Counted from the first letter of the stretch, positions 1-9,469 are shown. The stretch: 64,000 nt of DNA from Yimella lutea (GCF_006715095.1 NZ_VFMO01000001.1:1860001-1924000), one strand, 5' to 3'. A program made the numbers and translations. Notes: a model not told the origin generated them from the sequence alone.

Positions 1-347
1 TGCCGATCCTGGCGTTGCTGGTCGTCGGATTCACCATGCTCGGCCCGGGCACCCTGCTCGACCTCGCGCTGGTGCTGTTCATCGGCATCGCCGTCGGCAC
101 GTACTCCTCGATCTTCATCGCCACTCCGCTGCTGGTGTCGCTGCGCAACCGTGAGCCCGCCAACAAGGAACTGGCCCGGCGCGCGGCGCAGTACCAGGAA
201 GCGACCGGAGCCGACCACGCAGGCACCGCCGAGACCTCGTCCGGCGTCGTCGACCCGGAGCGGGAGAAGGAACTCGTCGCCGCCCGCAAGGAACGCACCG
301 CCCGTAAGCGTGAGGTGCACCCGTGGGCCACGAAGGACGACGCGTGA
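1..347 (+). CDS. secF: Protein translocase subunit SecF, C-terminal fragment
   Basis: The frame is open from the window edge (first full codon at base 3), so only the last ~114 residues are visible. They hold the final two hydrophobic segments, with the SecF-like run ending in GTYSSIFIATPLL, then a charged Lys/Glu/Arg-rich cytoplasmic tail of about 60 residues. SecF works with SecD in the membrane to assist protein export by SecYEG. The stop overlaps the apt start (GTGA), so the two are translationally coupled; the secDF-apt-rel order is common in actinobacteria. The N-terminus lies outside the window. Confidence 0.9.
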   Translation, partial: PILALLVVGFTMLGPGTLLDLALVLFIGIAVGTYSSIFIATPLLVSLRNREPANKELARRAAQYQEATGADHAGTAETSSGVVDPEREKELVAARKERTARKREVHPWATKDDA

Positions 348-865
348 GCAACGCCTCGCAGGTGCTCCTGGAGCGCGTGCGCGACATCCCCGACTTCCCC
401 CGGCCGGGCGTGTTGTTCAAGGACCTCAACCCCCTGTTCGCGGACCCCGACGCGTTCGCTCTCGTGCTCGGCGAGGTGGCGTCCGGCTGGGAGGGCACGA
501 TCGACCTGGTCGCCGGCATCGAAGCTCGCGGCTTCGTCGTGGGCGCTGCGCTGGCCCAGCGGATGGGCGTGGGTTTCCTGCCGGTGCGCAAGGCTGGCAA
601 GTTGCCGGGGGAGACGATCGACCAGACGTACGACCTGGAGTACGGCACCGCCACCATCGAGATCCCGGCCGACGCGTGCGAGGGCAAGCGCGTGCTGTTG
701 GTCGACGACGTGCTGGCCACCGGGGGCACCGCCGCCGCTGCGGTCTCGCTGCTGGAACGGGCGGGCGCGACGGTCGTCGGAATCGAGTTCCTGCTCGAGG
801 TCGGGTTCCTGGAGGGGCGCCGGCTGCTGGAGGGTCACGAGGTCGCGGTCGTCGCGACCGTGTGA
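344..865 (+). CDS. apt: Adenine phosphoribosyltransferase
   Basis: A 173-residue protein of normal Apt length. It converts adenine and PRPP to AMP in purine salvage in the cytoplasm. Visible motifs are the early F-PRPGVLFKDL stretch (about 19-29), IEARGF (about 62-67) and the PRPP-binding loop VLLVDDVLATGGT (about 116-128). An in-frame GTG lies 21 nt upstream at 323, but GTG 344 overlaps the secF stop as GTGA and gives the family N-terminus, so 344 is preferred. It lies between secF and rel as in many actinobacteria. Nothing odd was seen. Confidence 0.93.
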   Translation: MSNASQVLLERVRDIPDFPRPGVLFKDLNPLFADPDAFALVLGEVASGWEGTIDLVAGIEARGFVVGAALAQRMGVGFLPVRKAGKLPGETIDQTYDLEYGTATIEIPADACEGKRVLLVDDVLATGGTAAAAVSLLERAGATVVGIEFLLEVGFLEGRRLLEGHEVAVVATV

Positions 866-899
866 CGGCACGGCGGTCAGTTCTGCCGCGCTGCGGCAC

Positions 900-905
900 T
901 AAGAT
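900..905 (+). promoter_or_regulatory. Leaderless -10 box for rel
   Basis: TAAGAT (TANNNT) ends exactly 6 nt before the ATG at 912. This spacing places the transcription start on the start codon, the usual layout of leaderless actinobacterial mRNAs. There is no Shine-Dalgarno sequence. The same spacing recurs at 8742, 21175, 23824 and 61975. Confidence 0.55.
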
Positions 906-911
906 CAATTC

Positions 912-3203
912 ATGGTCGAGCAGGAGCGTTCCGGGTCGCGGGTCAGGGCCCGTCTGGTGCGGCTGGGCGCCCCGCGCACACCGCAGCACAAGGTGCTCGG
1001 CCCGCTGCTGCGCACCGTCCGTGACTCTCACCCCAAGGCCGATGTCACGCTGCTGGAACGCGCGTATGCCGTGGCCGAACACGCCCACCGTGGGCAGACC
1101 CGCAAGTCCGGCGACCCGTATATCACCCACCCGCTCGCGGTCACCACGATCCTGGCCGAACTCGGCATGCAGCCGGCCGTGCTCGCCGCCGCGCTGCTGC
1201 ACGACACCGTCGAGGACACCGACTACTCGCTGAACCAGTTGCGCGAGGACTTCGGCGAGGAGATCGCCCTCCTGGTCGACGGCGTCACCAAGCTCGACAA
1301 GATGAAGTACGGCGACGCGGCGCAGGCCGAGACCGTCCGCAAGATGGTCGTCGCGATGGCCAAGGACATCCGGGTGCTGGTCATCAAACTCGCCGACCGG
1401 CTGCACAACGCGCGCACCTGGCGCTACGTGTCGGTGGAGTCGGCGACCCGCAAGGCCAACGAGACGCTCGAGATCTACGCTCCTCTCGCGCATCGACTGG
1501 GCATGAACACCATCAAGTGGGAGTTGGAAGACCTCTGCTTCGCGGTGCTGCACCCCAAGCTGTACGACGAGATCGCCCGGTTGGTGGCCGACGCCGCCCC
1601 CGCGCGCGAGCAGTATCTGCAGGGTTTCCGCGAACAGGTCAGTACCGACCTCAAGGCGGCGCGGATCGACGCGACGGTCACCAGTCGGCCCAAGCACTAC
1701 TACTCGGTCTACCAGAAGATGATCGTGCGCGGCCGGGAGTTCAAGGACATCTACGACCTGGTCGCGGTGCGCATCCTGGTCGACTCGGTGCGCGACTGTT
1801 ACGCGGTGCTCGGCACCCTGCACACCAGGTGGAGCCCGGTGCCGGGGCGGTTCAAGGACTACATCGCCACCCCGAAGATGAACATGTACCAGTCGTTGCA
1901 CACGACGATCATCGGGCCCGACGGCAAGTCGGTGGAGATCCAGATCCGCACCCACGCGATGCACCACCGGGCCGAGTACGGCGTTGCGGCGCACTGGAAA
2001 TACAAGGACGATGCGAAGTCGGCTGCTGCGCCGGTCCCGGCGTCGTCTGACGGCGGGCAGCTCGATGAGATGGCCTGGTTTCGCCAGTTGCTGGAATGGC
2101 AGCGCGAGACCGCCGACCCCGATGAGTTCCTCGACAACCTGCGCTTCGATGTCGGCAGTCAGGAGGTCTACGTCTTCACGCCCAAGGGTGAGGTCGTCGG
2201 TCTACCCGTCGGGTCGACCCCCGTCGACTTCGCCTACGCGGTGCACACCGAGGTCGGTCACCACACGATCGGGGCCCGGATCAACGGACGGCTCGCGCCG
2301 CTGGAGTCGCCGGTCGAGAACGGTGATGTCATCGAGGTGCTCACCAGCAAGGCCGACGGCGCCGGGCCCAGTCGTGACTGGCTGGGCTTCGTCGCCAGCC
2401 CGCGCGCCCGAAGCAAGATCCGCCAGTGGTTCTCCCGCGAACGTCGCGAGGAAGCGATCGACTCCGGCAAGGAACAGCTGACCAAGGCGCTGCGCAAACA
2501 GGGTCAGGGCATCGCGCGATTGACCAATGTCGACACCATGGCCAAGGTCGCGACCGGTCTGCACTACCAGGACGTCGACTCGCTGTACGCCGCGGTCGGC
2601 GACAACCACGTCTCCGCCGAACACGTCTCCAAGCTGCTGCGCGAGGCCGTCGGTCCGGACGAGCCGGAGCCGCAGCAGACTCCCGAGAGCGCTCCGATCA
2701 TCACCCGCGCCGAGACGCGGCGGCGTGCGGGCGACCCGGGAGTCACGGTCGTGGGCACCGACGACGTCTGGGTGAAGCTGGCCCGGTGCTGCACCCCGAT
2801 GCCCGGCGACGACATCCTCGGCTTCGTGACCACCGGTCATGGCGTGTCCGTGCACCGCGACGACTGCACGAACGCCGCCCAGTTGAAGTCCCAGCCGGAT
2901 CGGCTGGTCGAGGTCGCGTGGGCGCCGTCCGCGGCGAGCGTGTTCATGGTGCAGTTGCAGGTCGAGGCGCTCGACCGCAAGGGCCTGCTCTCCGACGTGA
3001 CCCGGGTGCTGTCCGAACAGCACGTCAACATCCTGTCGGCGAACCTGTCGACCGCGAACAATCGCGTCGCCGTCTCCCGGTTCACTTTCGAGATGGGCGA
3101 CGCCGGCTACCTCGACCACGTGATCCGGGCAGTGCGCAAGGTGGACGGCGTGTTCGACGTATACCGGCTCACCGGCTCCGGTCAGCGCGTCGGCGCCTCC
3201 TGA
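912..3203 (+). CDS. rel: Bifunctional (p)ppGpp synthetase/hydrolase Rel
   Basis: A 763-residue Rel/RSH protein that makes and degrades the stringent-response alarmone (p)ppGpp. Domains in order: HD hydrolase with the intact HD pair at residues 97-98 in HDTVEDT, so hydrolysis should be active; the synthetase domain with RPKHYYSVYQKM and DIYDLVAVR (about 257-290); TGS (VYVFTPKGEVVGLP, about 420-480); a conserved CCTPMPGDDILGF block (about 620); and a C-terminal ACT domain (about 680-755). Length and domain order match the single long Rel of actinobacteria. The start is set by a leaderless-type -10 box 6 nt upstream. It follows apt by 46 nt. Confidence 0.96.
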   Translation: MVEQERSGSRVRARLVRLGAPRTPQHKVLGPLLRTVRDSHPKADVTLLERAYAVAEHAHRGQTRKSGDPYITHPLAVTTILAELGMQPAVLAAALLHDTVEDTDYSLNQLREDFGEEIALLVDGVTKLDKMKYGDAAQAETVRKMVVAMAKDIRVLVIKLADRLHNARTWRYVSVESATRKANETLEIYAPLAHRLGMNTIKWELEDLCFAVLHPKLYDEIARLVADAAPAREQYLQGFREQVSTDLKAARIDATVTSRPKHYYSVYQKMIVRGREFKDIYDLVAVRILVDSVRDCYAVLGTLHTRWSPVPGRFKDYIATPKMNMYQSLHTTIIGPDGKSVEIQIRTHAMHHRAEYGVAAHWKYKDDAKSAAAPVPASSDGGQLDEMAWFRQLLEWQRETADPDEFLDNLRFDVGSQEVYVFTPKGEVVGLPVGSTPVDFAYAVHTEVGHHTIGARINGRLAPLESPVENGDVIEVLTSKADGAGPSRDWLGFVASPRARSKIRQWFSRERREEAIDSGKEQLTKALRKQGQGIARLTNVDTMAKVATGLHYQDVDSLYAAVGDNHVSAEHVSKLLREAVGPDEPEPQQTPESAPIITRAETRRRAGDPGVTVVGTDDVWVKLARCCTPMPGDDILGFVTTGHGVSVHRDDCTNAAQLKSQPDRLVEVAWAPSAASVFMVQLQVEALDRKGLLSDVTRVLSEQHVNILSANLSTANNRVAVSRFTFEMGDAGYLDHVIRAVRKVDGVFDVYRLTGSGQRVGAS

Positions 3204-3289
3204 CCCCGACTCGTCTTGAACGGGCGTCCATCACGGTTTGATCTCGTCGGCCGCGTCACCCGTGACGACCCACCCCTGGGTGTAGTACC

Positions 3290-5212
3290 ATGGTGGCCAT
3301 GCGTGACGAGGGGGGCGTGCGCGTCGGCGAGCAAACGCCGGCTGCGCGTAAGCATGTCGGGGGACTGGACGGACTGCGAGCGATAGCAGTCGTCGCCGTC
3401 ATCCTCTACCACCTCGAACTGCCCTGGGCCGCAGGCGGATTCCTCGGAGTCGACATCTTCTTCGTGATCAGCGGCTACCTGATCACCTCGCAATTGTGGG
3501 CCCGCGCATCTGCTCCGGGCGGCGGAGTCGATCTGCGTCGGTTCTGGGCGGCTCGTGCACGCCGGCTGATCCCGGCACTGGTCGTCGTCCTGCTCGCCAC
3601 CACGCTCGCGCAGCTCGCCGCCGGACGCGATCAGCTCACCAGCTACCTCGGCGACCTCGGTGCGGCCGCGACGTACACCTCCAACTGGTGGTACGTGCTG
3701 CACGAACGTTCCTATTTCGAGGCGTTCGGTCGACCGCGGGCCCTGCAGCACCTGTGGTCGCTGGCGGTGGAGGAGCAGTTCTACGTCGTCTGGCCGTTGG
3801 TGGTCGCGCTCATCGTGTTCGTGTTCCGTCGTCCGCATGCGCGCAGGTTCGCGATGCTCACGGTCTGCGTACTCGGCGCGGCCGCGTCGATGCTCGTGAT
3901 GGGCGTGGGCACCTGGCGTTCCGGCGCGCCGCTGGGAGCAGACGCCTCCCGTTTCTACTTCGGCACCGACTCCCACAGCGCCGGTCTGCTGGTCGGCGCG
4001 GCGCTTGCGGTATGGCGCGGCGGCGCCGGCTTCGGCGGACCCGCGCTCCGCCCGGCCACCGTTCGGTCGACGCTTGTCGGAGTCGTGGCGCTCGGTGCCC
4101 TGCTGTGGTCGCTGTGGGCGGTGCACTCATGGTCGGTTGCGTTGTACCGCTGGGGTTTCGCGGCTCTCGCTCTGCTCACGGCCGTTCTCGTCGCGGCTGC
4201 CACTCGTCCCGGTGTGCTGGGCCGAGTGCTCGACCTCGAACCCCTCGCTGCGATCGGACGCCGGTCCTACGGCCTCTACCTGTGGCACTGGCCGGTCTTC
4301 GTCTTCACCCGTCCCGAACTCGACGTCCCGCTGACCGGCACGGCGAACATCGCCCTCAAGCTCGGACTGACGTTCGTGCTGTCGGAGTTGTCGTATCAAC
4401 TGGTCGAGCAACCCGTCCGACGGCTGGGGCTGCGCGGTGCATGGCGGTCACTGCGTTCGCACTCGATCGGACGTATCGCGCGTCCGGCGCTGGTGAGCAC
4501 GCTCGTCGCGGTCTTCGCATCGACCGGTGCCGTCGCCGCGATGAGCCCGCAGCCGAAGACCACGGCGAAAGCTGCCGTCACCGCGGCTGTCGAGGAGCCT
4601 GCTCCGCCGTCGTTCGCCGTCCCGTCTGCGGCGCCGTCAGCAACGAGCGACCGACCGACCGGTTCCGCCCCTTCGGCGCCGTCCCTGACCGCATCGCCGA
4701 CGTCGTCAACCAGCAGTTCACCGACTCCGTCCTTCGACGGTCGCACATCGGACATGACCATGACCGTGTTCGGTGACTCGTTCGCGATCGGTGCCGCCAA
4801 CGGGTTGCACCGGCGGTTCAAGACGGCGACCCTGCACGCCAAGGAAGGTGAGCAGGGGTTCGTCGCTGTGTCCGAACTCGACCGGTTGGCGCCGTCCCTG
4901 ACCACGGACATCGTCCTCATCCATGTCGGCAACAACGGTGTCATCGACGAGGTCGCGCTGGCCGCCGCCATCGCGAAGATCCCGACGCACAGCGTCGTGG
5001 TACTCGGGCTTCCTCGCGTGCCTCGGTTCTGGCAGAACGAGGTGGTCAAGCAGTTGCGCTCGGTCGCCGCTCGCTCACCGCGAGTGAAGGTGGCTGACTG
5101 GTACTCCCTGGCCAACCCGCACGACGACTGGTTCGTCGACGGAGTTCACCCGAACGGCAACGGAGTTCGCGAGTACGGCAACTTGATCCAGCGCACCGTC
5201 CTCGGCGAGTAG
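3290..5212 (+). CDS. Acyltransferase-3 / SGNH fusion, OafA-like O-acyltransferase
   Basis: A 640-residue membrane protein. Residues about 24-430 form the acyltransferase-3 domain: GLDGLRAIAV at the start, the conserved His in ILYHLEL, GVDIFFVISGYLI, and about ten or eleven hydrophobic segments. A Pro/Ser/Thr-rich linker (about 445-490) leads to an extracytoplasmic SGNH domain with the GDS nucleophile block (VFGDSFAIG), HVGNNG, and the catalytic D-x2-H pair near 617-620 in VDGVH. Such fusions transfer acetyl groups to cell-surface polysaccharides; the exact target cannot be read from sequence. A second in-frame ATG lies at 3299. Divergence from rel and the facing M18 gene suggest a single-gene unit. 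Confidence 0.88.
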   Translation: MVAMRDEGGVRVGEQTPAARKHVGGLDGLRAIAVVAVILYHLELPWAAGGFLGVDIFFVISGYLITSQLWARASAPGGGVDLRRFWAARARRLIPALVVVLLATTLAQLAAGRDQLTSYLGDLGAAATYTSNWWYVLHERSYFEAFGRPRALQHLWSLAVEEQFYVVWPLVVALIVFVFRRPHARRFAMLTVCVLGAAASMLVMGVGTWRSGAPLGADASRFYFGTDSHSAGLLVGAALAVWRGGAGFGGPALRPATVRSTLVGVVALGALLWSLWAVHSWSVALYRWGFAALALLTAVLVAAATRPGVLGRVLDLEPLAAIGRRSYGLYLWHWPVFVFTRPELDVPLTGTANIALKLGLTFVLSELSYQLVEQPVRRLGLRGAWRSLRSHSIGRIARPALVSTLVAVFASTGAVAAMSPQPKTTAKAAVTAAVEEPAPPSFAVPSAAPSATSDRPTGSAPSAPSLTASPTSSTSSSPTPSFDGRTSDMTMTVFGDSFAIGAANGLHRRFKTATLHAKEGEQGFVAVSELDRLAPSLTTDIVLIHVGNNGVIDEVALAAAIAKIPTHSVVVLGLPRVPRFWQNEVVKQLRSVAARSPRVKVADWYSLANPHDDWFVDGVHPNGNGVREYGNLIQRTVLGE

Positions 5213-5224
5213 AACCGAACCTGC

Positions 5225-6502
5225 TCAGGCGGGTGCGAGGAACGCGGTCAACGCGTCGGCGTACATCTGCTGGTCGTCCGAACCGACGAGTTCGCGCACG
5301 GAGTGCATCGACAGGGTCGGCGCACCGAAGTCGACGGTGGTCGCACCGGTGAGCGCCGAGGTCATCGGTCCGACGGTCGAGCCGCACGGCAGATCCGAAC
5401 GCATGACGAAGGACTGCATCGGCACGCCGGCCTGCTCACAGGCGAGCGCGAACGACCCGGCACCGACGCTGTCGGTGGCGTAACGGCCGTTGGTGTTGAC
5501 CTTCAACACCGGACCGCCGTTCAGCGCGATGCGGTGGTCGGGTTCGTGCCGGTCGGCGTAGTTGGGGTGCGTGGCGTGCGCCATGTCGCCGGACGCGATC
5601 ACCGTGCCGGCAAGCGCACGGTGGTAGTCATCCCGTCCGCCACCGAGCCCGGAGACGATCCGTTCGAGCACGGTCGGCAGCAGCACCGAGAAGGCGCCAC
5701 GCTCGGTCATCGACCCGATCTCCTCGTGGTCGAAGAGCACAAGCACCTGGACGGTCGAGTCGGCCGGGCCGTCCTCGACCGCGCGGATCAGCGCCCGGGT
5801 GCCGGCGTAGGACGTCGCGAGGTTGTCCATCCGCGCGCCGGCCACGAACTCACCGTTCAGCCCCGTGCGGCCGGCCGGTTGGATGTCGTGCGTCATCACA
5901 TCCCATGCCAGGACGTCGGCCCCGGCGACCCCGAGCCGGTCACCGAGGAATTCGCGGAACGAGGGTGCGTCACCCAGCGCCCAGTGCGGTGCGATCTGGA
6001 ACTGCTTGTTGAAGACCTCACCCTCCGCGGCGCTGCGGTCGAGGTGGATCGCAAGTCGCGAGATACGCAGCAGCGGTTCGTCGACCCGTAGCAGTTTCGC
6101 TGCGACAGAGCCGTTCTCGCGAACAGTGACCCGCCCCGAGAGGCCGAGGTCGCGGTCCAGCCAGCTGTTCAGGATGATGCCGCCGTACGGCTCGACCCCC
6201 AACTGTGCGTAGCCGATGCTCCGATGGTCGGGCTGCGGCTTGATCCGGAAGTTGGGGGAGTCGGTGTGCGCCCCGACGATGCGGAACGGTGTCGTGGCGC
6301 CGTCGGCGTGCTCGGTGCTCCACGCGGCCAGCGTGCCGCCGCGGACGAGGTAGTAGCGCCCGGATTCGCTCGGCCAGGCGTCCGTCTCCAGCAGCCGGAC
6401 GAAACCCGCGTCCTCCAGCATGCGAGCTGACGTCTCGCACGCATGGAACGGCGACGGGCTCGTGCCCAGGTACTCGATCAGTCCGTCCGCGGCATCCAGC
6501 AT
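5225..6502 (-). CDS. M18 family aminopeptidase
   Basis: A 425-residue cytosolic metalloaminopeptidase, normal for the PepB/ApeB family, which removes N-terminal residues (often Asp or Glu) from peptides. The metal-site motifs are all visible: GAHTDSPNFRIKP, ARMDNLATSY, LFDHEEIGSMTERG, HATHPNY and DLPCGSTVGP. The start ATG overlaps the stop of the upstream DUF349 gene (TGATG), so the pair is translationally coupled. The 3' end faces the acyltransferase gene with only 12 nt between stops, and no clear terminator was seen. Confidence 0.93.
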   Translation of the reverse strand: MLDAADGLIEYLGTSPSPFHACETSARMLEDAGFVRLLETDAWPSESGRYYLVRGGTLAAWSTEHADGATTPFRIVGAHTDSPNFRIKPQPDHRSIGYAQLGVEPYGGIILNSWLDRDLGLSGRVTVRENGSVAAKLLRVDEPLLRISRLAIHLDRSAAEGEVFNKQFQIAPHWALGDAPSFREFLGDRLGVAGADVLAWDVMTHDIQPAGRTGLNGEFVAGARMDNLATSYAGTRALIRAVEDGPADSTVQVLVLFDHEEIGSMTERGAFSVLLPTVLERIVSGLGGGRDDYHRALAGTVIASGDMAHATHPNYADRHEPDHRIALNGGPVLKVNTNGRYATDSVGAGSFALACEQAGVPMQSFVMRSDLPCGSTVGPMTSALTGATTVDFGAPTLSMHSVRELVGSDDQQMYADALTAFLAPA

Positions 6503-7866
6503 CAGCTGCCGAACTCCTTCAGTCCGCCCATCGCCTGGTCGAGCCAGGTTTGCTTGGTCTTGAGCTCCTCGCGCAGCTTCGCGGCCTTCTTGTCATCACC
6601 CTTGGCCTCGGCCGCGGTGATCTCGTCCTGCAGGTCGCTGACCGCCCGCTGCAGCTGCTGCGCGAACGATCCGGCGCGCGCAGCGAGTTCGGGGTCGGTC
6701 TTCTTCCACTGCTTGTTTTCAGCCTCGCGGATGGTCTGCTCGACCTTGCGCATGCCGCGCTCCATCCGCTCGATGTCCTTACGCGGCACCTTGCCGGCGG
6801 CGTCCCACTTGTCCTGGATCGCGTGCAGATCCTTCTTGGCCTTCTCCAGGTCCTTGATCGGCACAAGCGCCTGCGCCTGGGTGAGGAGTTCTTCCTTCAC
6901 CTTCAGGTTGGCCTCGAACTCGACGTTCTCAGCGGCGGCCACTTCGTCCTTGGCGTTGAAGAACGCGTCCTGAGCTGCCTTGAACTTCGCCCACAGTGCG
7001 TCGTCGTCGGCACGGGAGGCGCGACCGGCGCGCTTCCACTCGCTCATCAACCGCTTGAACGCACCTGCGGTCGGGCCCCACTCGGTGCTCTCGGACAGCT
7101 TCTCGGCTTCCTCGACCAACTTCTGCTTGGTGGCCTTGGCGGAAGAGTGCTCCTCGTCGAGCTTGGCGAAATGGGTGCGTCGGGTCTTGTCGAAGCCGTT
7201 CCGGGCGGCGCTGAACCGCGTCCACAGGGAGTTCTCGGTCTCCTTGTCGAGCCGAACCTGGCTGCGCTGCAACGTCTTCCACTCGTCCAACAGTTCGCGC
7301 ATTCGAGCGGTGGACTGCTTCCACTGCACCTTCTCGACCGGCTGGGACGCGATCTTCTCCGCCTCGGCGACAAGCTCCTCGCGCTTGGCGGCCGACTCCT
7401 TCTTGGCCTCGGCGCGAGCCTTCGACTCGACCTCGGCCTTGGCTGCGAGGGCGGTCGCGATCTGCTCGACGGTGTTGTCGAGTGCGGGCAGGTCACCGAC
7501 GACGTTCGCCTGCAAGACCTGCTCGCGCAGGGACTTCAGCGCCGTCTGGCCGTCCTGGGTGGACAGGTCGGTCTGCACCACGCGCTGCAGCAGCAGGTTC
7601 GCGGATGCCGCCAACTCGTCGTACTTGCGGGCGAAGTAGGCGAGCGCCTCCTCGTGGGTGGCGTCGGGGTAGGACCCGACCTCCTTCTCACCGTCCGGGG
7701 TGCGGACGAACACGGTGCCGTCGTCGGCGACCCGGCCGAACGTCACGGAGTTGCTGGACGCGGCCACCGGGGTGGCAGCGGGCGCTGCGGCCGGGGTGTG
7801 CGGCTTGATCGCAGCGGGCGTGGGGACGCCGGGGCGGGGCGTCGGCTTCGGTGCGTCGGTCGACAT
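6502..7866 (-). CDS. DUF349 domain-containing protein
   Basis: A 454-residue soluble protein. The N-terminus is Pro/Ala-rich and low-complexity (about 1-45). It is followed by repeated charged helical segments with the DUF349 signature of a Trp then KxA spacing (for example WKQSTARMRELLDEWK, and similar blocks near 210, 280 and 350), and a long coiled-coil tail. DUF349 proteins occur widely in actinobacteria next to the cyclophilin lipoprotein gene, as here, and their biochemical role is not settled. It is 2 nt downstream of the cyclophilin gene and coupled to the M18 gene, suggesting a three-gene operon. Confidence 0.85.
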   Translation of the reverse strand: MSTDAPKPTPRPGVPTPAAIKPHTPAAAPAATPVAASSNSVTFGRVADDGTVFVRTPDGEKEVGSYPDATHEEALAYFARKYDELAASANLLLQRVVQTDLSTQDGQTALKSLREQVLQANVVGDLPALDNTVEQIATALAAKAEVESKARAEAKKESAAKREELVAEAEKIASQPVEKVQWKQSTARMRELLDEWKTLQRSQVRLDKETENSLWTRFSAARNGFDKTRRTHFAKLDEEHSSAKATKQKLVEEAEKLSESTEWGPTAGAFKRLMSEWKRAGRASRADDDALWAKFKAAQDAFFNAKDEVAAAENVEFEANLKVKEELLTQAQALVPIKDLEKAKKDLHAIQDKWDAAGKVPRKDIERMERGMRKVEQTIREAENKQWKKTDPELAARAGSFAQQLQRAVSDLQDEITAAEAKGDDKKAAKLREELKTKQTWLDQAMGGLKEFGS

Positions 7867-7868
7867 CG

Positions 7869-8612
7869 TCAGGCCTTCTTCTCAGTGACGGTGATCTTCT
7901 TGATCGTGACAGGGGTCTTGGGTGCGGTGCCGTCGGCACCGACGCCGCCGGCAGCCACCTTGTCGACGACGTCCATGCCGCTGACCACCTTGCCGAAGAT
8001 GGTGTAGCCGCCGGCGTTGTCGGACGGGATCGGCACGTCCTTCAGGGTGACGAAGAACTGACCGCCGTTGCTGTCGCCCTTGTTTCCCTGGCGCGCCATC
8101 GCAAGGGTGCCGCGCGGGTACTGGTCGTCGGCGGGTGCGTTCTCCAGGCCGTAGGTGTAGCCCGGCCCGCCCTGACCCGTGCCGGTGGGGTCACCGCACT
8201 GCAGCACGAAGTCGGGCACGAGACGGTGGCACGAGGTGTCGGCGTAGTAGGCGCCCGAGAGCTGGATGAACGACGCGACCGTCTGCGGTGCCTTGTCGCC
8301 GTACAGCTCGAACTTCACCGTGCCCTGGTCGGTCTCCATGCTGGCGTCGAAGGTCTTGCCCTGCGCGCACTCCTTGGCCGGCAGCTTCAGGCCCTCTTTG
8401 CTCGTCGCCGGCGTGCAGGCTGCGCCACCCGCGCCACCCTCGCCGGCCGAGGTCGCCGACGATCCGGCGGACGTGGTGTTCTGCGGGCTGTCGTCACCAT
8501 CGGCGCAACCGGCGAGCGAACCGCCGATCACGGTGGCTGCCACAAGGGCTGAGATCAGACGGTGCGGATGGCGCGTGCTTGCTCGCTCGGTGGGTCGCGA
8601 TGTGGGTCGCAC
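7869..8612 (-). CDS. Cyclophilin-type peptidyl-prolyl isomerase lipoprotein
   Basis: A 247-residue secreted lipoprotein. A basic N-terminus and hydrophobic stretch end in the lipobox LAGC (Cys at about residue 36), followed by a Ser/Gly-rich linker. The cyclophilin fold starts near residue 90 (TDQGTVKFELYGDKAPQTV) and carries SCHRLVPDFVLQCGD, GTLAMARQG and GGQFFVTL, the conserved catalytic and binding blocks. It should catalyse proline isomerisation in proteins outside the membrane. It heads an apparent operon with the DUF349 and M18 genes. Confidence 0.92.
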   Translation of the reverse strand: MRPTSRPTERASTRHPHRLISALVAATVIGGSLAGCADGDDSPQNTTSAGSSATSAGEGGAGGAACTPATSKEGLKLPAKECAQGKTFDASMETDQGTVKFELYGDKAPQTVASFIQLSGAYYADTSCHRLVPDFVLQCGDPTGTGQGGPGYTYGLENAPADDQYPRGTLAMARQGNKGDSNGGQFFVTLKDVPIPSDNAGGYTIFGKVVSGMDVVDKVAAGGVGADGTAPKTPVTIKKITVTEKKA

Positions 8613-8741
8613 GGGTGAGGACTCCCAGTCGGTGCAGCCTGGCGGCTTGTACTGCCCCGAAGGGCACGGTCGCCGGTCAGTCTAGGGACATCCGTCCGGC
8701 GCGTGCCCGGGCGGCAGGTCACGACCTGGATACGCCGTCGA

Positions 8742-8747
8742 TAGGCT
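8742..8747 (+). promoter_or_regulatory. Leaderless -10 box for the MBL hydrolase
   Basis: TAGGCT (TANNNT) ends exactly 6 nt before the GTG start at 8754, with no Shine-Dalgarno sequence, giving a leaderless arrangement. Confidence 0.5.
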
Positions 8748-8753
8748 TGGCCG

Positions 8754-9449
8754 GTGCTGACCGTCTATTTCCCGGCCCAGGCCTTCGCAACCAACTGTTA
8801 TGTGCTGGCCACCGGCCGCGGACAGGAATGCGTCGTCGTCGACCCGGGCATCGGGGTGATGCCGCAGCTGACCGAGGTCCTGACCGATCTCGACCTGAAG
8901 CCGACCGCCGTGCTGTTGACCCACGGACACGTCGATCACGTGTACTCCGTGACGCCCGTCTGCGGCGGCGAACTCGGCGCCTACATCCACCACGACGACC
9001 GTTACCGGCTCGCCGACCCGCTGTCGAGCCTCGATCCGGGCCTGCTGCACATGTTCGAGCAGCAGTTCGGGCAACAGGCCGGTTGGAAGGAACCCGAGCA
9101 CATCGTCGAGATCGCCGACGCACAGAAGCTGACGCTCGCCGGCCTCGACTTCACCGTCAGCCACGCCCCCGGCCATACCGAGGGTTCGGTGATGTTCGGC
9201 ATCGACACGATTCCGGACGGTCTTCCCGGCGAGGTCGAGGTGACCTCGACCGTGCTGTCCGGCGACGTGCTGTTCGCGGGCTCCATCGGCCGCACCGACC
9301 TACCGGGCGGTTCGCACGAGTCGATGCAGCGGTCGCTGAAGGACGTCGTCCTGCCGCTGCCCGACACCGCACTGGTGCTGCCCGGCCACGGCCCCGGCAC
9401 CACCATGGCTCACGAGCGCATGAGCAACCCCTTCCTCCAGAACCTCTGA
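8754..9449 (+). CDS. MBL-fold metallo-hydrolase (glyoxalase II-like)
   Basis: A 231-residue cytoplasmic metallo-beta-lactamase-fold hydrolase. The dinuclear metal site is intact: THGHVDH (H-x-H-x-D-H), SHAPGHTEGS, SGDVLFAGSIGRTDLPGG and LPGHGPGTT. This pattern matches glyoxalase II-like thioester hydrolases, but the substrate is not determined by the sequence. GTG 8754 is chosen because a leaderless -10 box lies 6 nt upstream. It precedes hisS by 20 nt and is probably co-transcribed with it, as in other actinobacteria. Confidence 0.9.
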   Translation: MLTVYFPAQAFATNCYVLATGRGQECVVVDPGIGVMPQLTEVLTDLDLKPTAVLLTHGHVDHVYSVTPVCGGELGAYIHHDDRYRLADPLSSLDPGLLHMFEQQFGQQAGWKEPEHIVEIADAQKLTLAGLDFTVSHAPGHTEGSVMFGIDTIPDGLPGEVEVTSTVLSGDVLFAGSIGRTDLPGGSHESMQRSLKDVVLPLPDTALVLPGHGPGTTMAHERMSNPFLQNL

Positions 9450-9469
9450 GACACAAGGATTCACAACAC

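Noticed and set aside
426-1994. Long minus-strand open frame across apt and rel
   Set aside because: It is antisense to two clearly recognised genes, Arg/Val/His-rich, and caused by high-GC codon bias.
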